Positions 46,592 through 50,328 of a stretch of DNA of 50,328 nucleotides are shown here, piece by piece. The position numbers and the translations under genes were made by a program. A model generated the notes under the pieces. The model was not told the origin of the DNA. It saw only the letters and a program-made list of their open reading frames with translations, and searched no databases. This DNA comes from Paracoccus haematequi (lineage in GTDB: Bacteria; Pseudomonadota; Alphaproteobacteria; Rhodobacterales; Rhodobacteraceae). The DNA is taken from contig CAMCVS010000017.1 in assembly GCA_945881965.1 (NCBI GenBank), positions 1 to 50,328 of the forward strand. The letters are read 5' to 3'. The first letter of the stretch is position 1. Each line of letters starts with the position of its first letter.

Positions 46592-47866
46592 TCAGAAGCG
46601 CTGCACCAACAGCTTGTCGATGCGACGCCCGTCAAGGTCGATCACCTCGATCCGCCAGCCTGCGATATCAATGTGATCGCCCAGATTGGGCATCCGGCCC
46701 AGACTGTCCATCAAAAGGCCCGCCACGGTTTCATAGTTGCGTTCAGACGGCAACGGCAGGTTGATGTGCTCGGCAAACTCATCCGCAGCCATCCACCCCG
46801 CGACCAGAAGGCTGCCGTCCTCGCGGGTGACGATTTTGGGTTCGGTGTCGGCCCCATCATAGAAATCGCCCATGATCGCCTGCAAGACGTCCATCGGCGT
46901 GATGATGCCCTCGAAATGGCCGTATTCGTCATAGACCAGAACCATATGCGCGGGCGCGCTGCGCAGGGTTTCCAGCACATCCAGCGCGGCCATCCCGTCG
47001 CGCACCACCGGGGCTTCGATCAGCAGGCTGCGGGGATCGGGCACTGCGCCCGCGCGCCCCGCATCCAGAAAATCGCGCGATTTCAGGATGCCGACAATAT
47101 TGTCGGGATCCCCGTCGCGGACCGGCAGGCGCGAATGATTGGTGTCGCGAAAACTCTGGATGATGGCGGCGGGGGTGGCATTCAGGTCGATCACCTCGAC
47201 GTCGTGCCGCGGGATCATCAGCCCGCGCGCAGTGCGGTCGGCAATCCGCATCACACCCGCGATCATCGCGGTTTCGGCCTTTTCGATGACGCCCGCCGAA
47301 GACGCCTCGGACAGCACCATCTTGACCTCTTCGTCGGTCATGTTGCGGTCAACCTTGCCGGACTGGCCTAGCATGGCCAGCACCACCTGCCCGGATTTGT
47401 CCAGCACCCAGACAATCGGGGCCGCCACCGTTGCAATGCCGGCCAACAGCGGCGCAATGCGGATCGCCGCAGCTTCGGGGGCGCGCAGGGCGATCTGTTT
47501 CGGCACCAGTTCGCCAAAGATCAGCGACATATAGGTGATGCCCACCACAACCCCGCCGACCCCCAGCGCATTGGCCAGCGCAGGCGTCATCCCGGCGGCC
47601 AGCAGCGCATCCGACAGCCGCACGCCCAAGGTGGCTCCGGACAGCGCCCCCGCCAGCACACCGACCAAGGTGATGCCGATCTGCACGCTGGACAGGAACC
47701 GCCCCGGATCGCTGGCCAGCCGGATCGCAATCGCAGCACCCCGGCTGCCGCCATCGGCCAGCACCTTCAGCCGGGCCGCGCGGGACGACACGATCGCAAG
47801 CTCGGACATCGCCAAGACGCCGTTGATCAGGGTCAGCCCGAACAGGATCAGGATTTCAATGATCAT
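46592..47866 (-). CDS. CNNM/CorC family membrane protein with CBS pair (second paralogue)
   Basis: A 424-residue protein of the same plan as the one at 8806-10116 but closer to the YtfL/TlyC branch: DUF21 membrane domain (ILFGLTLINGVLAMSELAIVSSRAARLKVLAD, FLSSVQIGITLVGVLAGALSGATLG, LIFGELVPKQIALRAPEAAA), CBS pair (HSRLPVRDGDPDNIVGILKSRDFL, HMVLVYDEYGHFEGIITPMDVLQAIMGDF) and the C-terminal CorC_HlyC domain (NYETVAGLLMDSLGRMP). Possible cation efflux or regulation. It starts 15 bp after the exoD-family stop and is likely cotranscribed with it. Confidence 0.9.
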   Translation of the reverse strand: MIIEILILFGLTLINGVLAMSELAIVSSRAARLKVLADGGSRGAAIAIRLASDPGRFLSSVQIGITLVGVLAGALSGATLGVRLSDALLAAGMTPALANALGVGGVVVGITYMSLIFGELVPKQIALRAPEAAAIRIAPLLAGIATVAAPIVWVLDKSGQVVLAMLGQSGKVDRNMTDEEVKMVLSEASSAGVIEKAETAMIAGVMRIADRTARGLMIPRHDVEVIDLNATPAAIIQSFRDTNHSRLPVRDGDPDNIVGILKSRDFLDAGRAGAVPDPRSLLIEAPVVRDGMAALDVLETLRSAPAHMVLVYDEYGHFEGIITPMDVLQAIMGDFYDGADTEPKIVTREDGSLLVAGWMAADEFAEHINLPLPSERNYETVAGLLMDSLGRMPNLGDHIDIAGWRIEVIDLDGRRIDKLLVQRF

Positions 47867-47881
47867 CGCATATCCCGGACA

Positions 47882-48460
47882 TCAACTGAACGCGTTCATC
47901 AAGACAAATAGGGCGGATTTCGCCAAAGCATAGACAACTCCGGTGGCCAGCGCCAATGCGGCGACCCCGGACAGCACGCCCGCCGCCACCCACAGCCCGT
48001 CGCGTTCCAGAATACCCATCGCGATCAGACAAATCGCGAAAGCAGTGGGCATGTTGCCGAACGGAATAGGCAAGGTCAGCACCAGCGCCAGGATCAGGCA
48101 CAGCGCCCCCAGCGCCTGTTCCGGGCGCGGTCCCAGCAGCAGGGACCAGCGCGGTCGCAACAGCCGTTCCGCCCGTTGCAACCAGGGGGCCAGCGTGTCC
48201 ACCATCTGGGCAAACCGGTCACGCGGCACGGCGCGCGCGCTGATGAACCCCGGCAGCCATGGGGTGCGGGCCAGCATCATCTGGAACGACAGATACAGCA
48301 ACGGCAATCCAAGCACCCCGGACAGACCCGGCGGCGCGGGCAGCACGTTGGGAAAGGCAAAGATCAACACCAGCCCCGCCAAACCACGGCCACCCGGCAA
48401 CGCGACCAGATCCTTGACGGCGACACTGTCGCGGCTGGTATCGCGCGCGATGTCCAGCAA
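47882..48460 (-). CDS. ExoD-family membrane protein, 5' end disrupted or miscalled
   Basis: A 192-residue product from TTG 48460. DSVAVKDLVALPGGRGLAGLVLIFAFPNVLPAPPGLSGVLGLPLLYLSFQMML and LERDGLWVAAGVLSGVAALA match the ExoD family (exopolysaccharide synthesis ExoD), with about four membrane helices. The ExoD frame clearly continues upstream of the TTG as LSQVLLDIARD and PPAKTSPPAKTS but meets TGA at 48517-48515 with no ATG or GTG. Two other frames carrying ATGs (48618 and 48554/48518) run into this point, and a one-base change in the C tracts would join either to exoD. So the true gene probably starts upstream and is frameshifted, phase-variable or carries a sequence error. Confidence 0.75.
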   Translation of the reverse strand: MLDIARDTSRDSVAVKDLVALPGGRGLAGLVLIFAFPNVLPAPPGLSGVLGLPLLYLSFQMMLARTPWLPGFISARAVPRDRFAQMVDTLAPWLQRAERLLRPRWSLLLGPRPEQALGALCLILALVLTLPIPFGNMPTAFAICLIAMGILERDGLWVAAGVLSGVAALALATGVVYALAKSALFVLMNAFS

Positions 48461-48472
48461 GACCTGCGACAG

Positions 48473-48508
48473 GCTCGTTTTGGCGGGGGGGCTGGTCTTG
48501 GCGGGGGG
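48473..48508. repeat. 18-bp tandem repeat with poly-C tracts at the exoD 5' end
   Basis: On the minus strand two 18-bp units, CCCCCCGCCAAGACCAGC and CCCCCCGCCAAAACGAGC, lie head to tail and differ at two positions. The junction makes a run of seven C. In the ExoD frame both encode Pro-Pro-Ala-Lys-Thr-Ser. Confidence 0.85.
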
Positions 48509-48712
48509 ATTGGGTCATGCGGCCGCGTCTGTGCCAGAGCTTGGGGTTGCTCATCCGGCGATAGCGGCCCGGTTCGTGGGGGGATGACCGGATCGGATTG
48601 CGGGTCTTGGTCCATCATAGCCGCGACTTGTCCGTGTCCGGGCCAGCCAAGTCAAGTGCGCGCGACCGGGCTTGCAAAATTCTGCTGATGGGCAATCGCG
48701 CGGCGTTGCACA

Positions 48713-49690
48713 TCATGCCCCCCGCGCCGCAGCCATGCGCGCCGCCATCCGCAGCGCGTTGCGCGTCGAGGTCGCATCGGCAAGCCCGCGTCCGGCGATA
48801 TCGAACGCGGTGCCGTGATCGGGCGAGGTGCGGATGAACGGCAGGCCCAGCGTAACATTGACCCCGCCTGCGAAATCCAGCGTCTTGATCGGGATCAACG
48901 CCTGATCGTGATACATCGCAATGGCGGCGTCATAACGCGCGCGGGCGTCCGCATGGAACATTGTGTCGGCGGACAACGGGCCAACGATAGCCATCCCTTC
49001 GGCGCGCAGGCGGTCCAAGAGCGGCGCGATCCAGTCCACCTCTTCCGTCCCGATGGCGCCGCCTTCGCCCGCATGGGGATTCAGACCGGCAACAGCCAGA
49101 CGCGGGCGGGCCACACCGAAATCGCGGATCAGCGCTGCCTCAGTGATGCGGATGGTGGTTTCCAGCCCCGCAGGCGTCAGCGCCGCAGGCACCTCGGCCA
49201 GCGGGATATGGATGGTAGCAGGCACCACACGCAGCGCGTCGCAGGCCAGCATCATCACCACATCCGCGACGCCCGCCAGATGCGCCAGAAATTCGGTATG
49301 GCCGGGAAAGGCAAACCCCGCGCCGTCCTTCAGCGCCTTCTTGTGGATCGGCAGGGTGCAGATCGCCGATGCTGCCCCCGCCTGCACCAGCGCTACCGCG
49401 CGCGCGATCACGGCAATGACGTCGCGGGCGTGCGCAGGTTGCGCCACACCCGGCACACGCGGCCCGTCAAAGCCATGCGCCAGCACGGGCAGACTGTGGG
49501 GCAGGGCGGCGGTTGCCTCGGAGGGCTCTGCGATCAGCACCACCGGCGTTCCCGCAGGCAGATGCGCCGGATCGCCAATCAGAAAGAACGGCGGCAGGTC
49601 GGCGCGGGTCTGCCACAGGGTTGCGGCGATATCGGGGCCGATACCCGCAGGTTCGCCGCATGTCAGCGCGATTGGCCCTGCCGCGTTCAT
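48713..49690 (-). CDS. pdxA: 4-hydroxythreonine-4-phosphate dehydrogenase
   Basis: NAD-dependent dehydrogenase of the DXP-dependent pyridoxal phosphate pathway. The 325-residue chain has LTCGEPAGIGPDIA, CTLPIHKKALKDGAGFAFPGHTEFLA (substrate and metal His), VAGLNPHAGEGGAIGTEEVDWI, GPLSADTMFHADARARYDAAIAMYHDQALIPIKTLDF and TSPDHGTAFDIAG with the last metal His. Its ATG overlaps the stop of the surA-like gene by 4 bp, a usual pairing. Confidence 0.97.
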   Translation of the reverse strand: MNAAGPIALTCGEPAGIGPDIAATLWQTRADLPPFFLIGDPAHLPAGTPVVLIAEPSEATAALPHSLPVLAHGFDGPRVPGVAQPAHARDVIAVIARAVALVQAGAASAICTLPIHKKALKDGAGFAFPGHTEFLAHLAGVADVVMMLACDALRVVPATIHIPLAEVPAALTPAGLETTIRITEAALIRDFGVARPRLAVAGLNPHAGEGGAIGTEEVDWIAPLLDRLRAEGMAIVGPLSADTMFHADARARYDAAIAMYHDQALIPIKTLDFAGGVNVTLGLPFIRTSPDHGTAFDIAGRGLADATSTRNALRMAARMAAARGA

Positions 49691-50328
49691 TTCTCGACGA
49701 TGCGGGCGTCAGCGCGCAGTTCCTGCAAATAGCCGTCGGCAAAGCTTGCCAGGCGGCGGTCCTGCAATTGCGCCAGCACATCCTCGCGCACAGCATCGGC
49801 GGCGACGACCGGGGTGCGCGAACACAACATCAGGAAGACCAAGGTCTGGCCATCCGCCCGCGTCAGGTTGGTCGAGATTTCGTGCCTGTCCAGCTTGGCC
49901 AGTTCCAGCGCCACATCGCGCGGGATTTCTTCGGGTTTCTTGACGCCGCGTTCCAGCACCTCGGCGGGTTTGCCCTTGGCGATGCCATAAAGATCATCGC
50001 AGGTATCCACATTGGCACGGACGCGCGCGGCCTCTTTCAGTCCGGCCTCGGACCGGCCACCGGGGATGTAATAGGCGGCGTATTCGATGGCGGAAAATTC
50101 GGTGGCGGCGGCCCCGGTTTCCTCGATGGCGCGCAGTTGGAACAGCGCGATGGCACCGTCCAGCGGGATGGGCGCGGTGACCTGACCCGGCGACAGCGCA
50201 AGGATCAGCGGGCGCAGCGGCGCGGGCAGGTTGGTGATCGGCATCCAATCGAGCCTGCCGCCGCGTTCGCGCGTGGCGGTGGCGGAATATTGCCGCGCGG
50301 CGGCGGCAAAAGCGGCCTCGCCCCGGAT
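49687..50328 (-). CDS. surA: SurA-like peptidylprolyl isomerase, C-terminal part (gene starts beyond the window)
   Basis: The frame is open to the window edge, so the N-terminus with signal peptide and chaperone domain is not seen. The visible 213 residues begin in a parvulin (PpiC) domain end: FAAAARQYSATATRERGGRLDWMPITNLPAPLRPLILALSPGQVTAPIPLDGAIALFQLRAIEETG, where GGRLDWM corresponds to the GGDLGW motif. A C-terminal helical part with Cys pairs follows. SurA folds outer-membrane proteins in the periplasm. The surA-pdxA-rsmA neighbourhood supports the name; a generic exported PpiC isomerase is the alternative. Confidence 0.85.
   Translation of the reverse strand: MRGEAAFAAAARQYSATATRERGGRLDWMPITNLPAPLRPLILALSPGQVTAPIPLDGAIALFQLRAIEETGAAATEFSAIEYAAYYIPGGRSEAGLKEAARVRANVDTCDDLYGIAKGKPAEVLERGVKKPEEIPRDVALELAKLDRHEISTNLTRADGQTLVFLMLCSRTPVVAADAVREDVLAQLQDRRLASFADGYLQELRADARIVEK

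Overview
The window is an ordinary, very gene-dense, GC-rich stretch of an alphaproteobacterial chromosome, most likely from the Rhodobacteraceae. The evidence is the strong likeness of HemA (C4-type 5-aminolevulinate synthase) and IspG to remembered Rhodobacter sequences, a urease cluster that includes ureJ, and several small proteins I recognise only from this family (a 49-aa membrane protein, a 72-aa membrane protein, DUF4167). No integrase, transposase, phage gene, CRISPR array or rRNA was seen. Most of the window is core metabolism. No convincing new multi-gene system was found; the findings are local oddities.

Layout. 0-8.8 kb: the 3' end of recA, alaS, a DUF1330 gene, two related tiny secreted proteins in tandem, then typA, a FemAB-like acyltransferase and ssb on the minus strand, and an exported lytic transglycosylase. 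8.8-15.9 kb: a CorC-type membrane protein, xerD, a 530-aa exported protein and a 49-aa membrane protein (all minus), facing aroK-aroB and an isolated pstS. 16-22.9 kb: a urease cluster on the minus strand, in transcription order ureD-ureA-ureJ-ureB, then an opposite-strand dihaem cytochrome c gene, then ureC-ureE-ureF-ureG. A tusA-like gene diverges from ureD.

22.9-28.6 kb: molybdenum-associated genes (DUF429, mobA, DUF2478), two identical tRNA-Asp(GTC) genes, a decayed polysaccharide deacetylase gene, a 72-aa membrane protein, a sulfotransferase-like and a glycosyltransferase-like gene back to back, a haloacetate-dehalogenase-type hydrolase and an M20 dipeptidase. This is the most accessory-looking part. 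30-36.7 kb: hemA behind a perfect FNR-type site, a RodZ-like protein, ispG, selO, a GNAT and a nucleoside hydrolase.

36.8-50.3 kb: an isolated iron-type periplasmic binding protein, mazG, an M20D amidohydrolase with an agmatinase-family gene and DUF1499, a Cys-rich secreted protein, an exported EEP-family hydrolase, prfA-prmC, DUF4167, rsmA, a second CorC-type protein, an exoD-family gene with a probable frameshift, pdxA and the 3' part of a surA-like gene.

Translational coupling by 1-11 bp overlaps is frequent (aroK/aroB, ureE/F/G, prfA/prmC, speB/DUF1499, surA/pdxA, mobA/DUF429), so much of the window is probably read as multi-gene operons. Convergent pairs often meet with no gap or overlap (ispG/selO, DUF4167/rsmA, tusA/DUF429).
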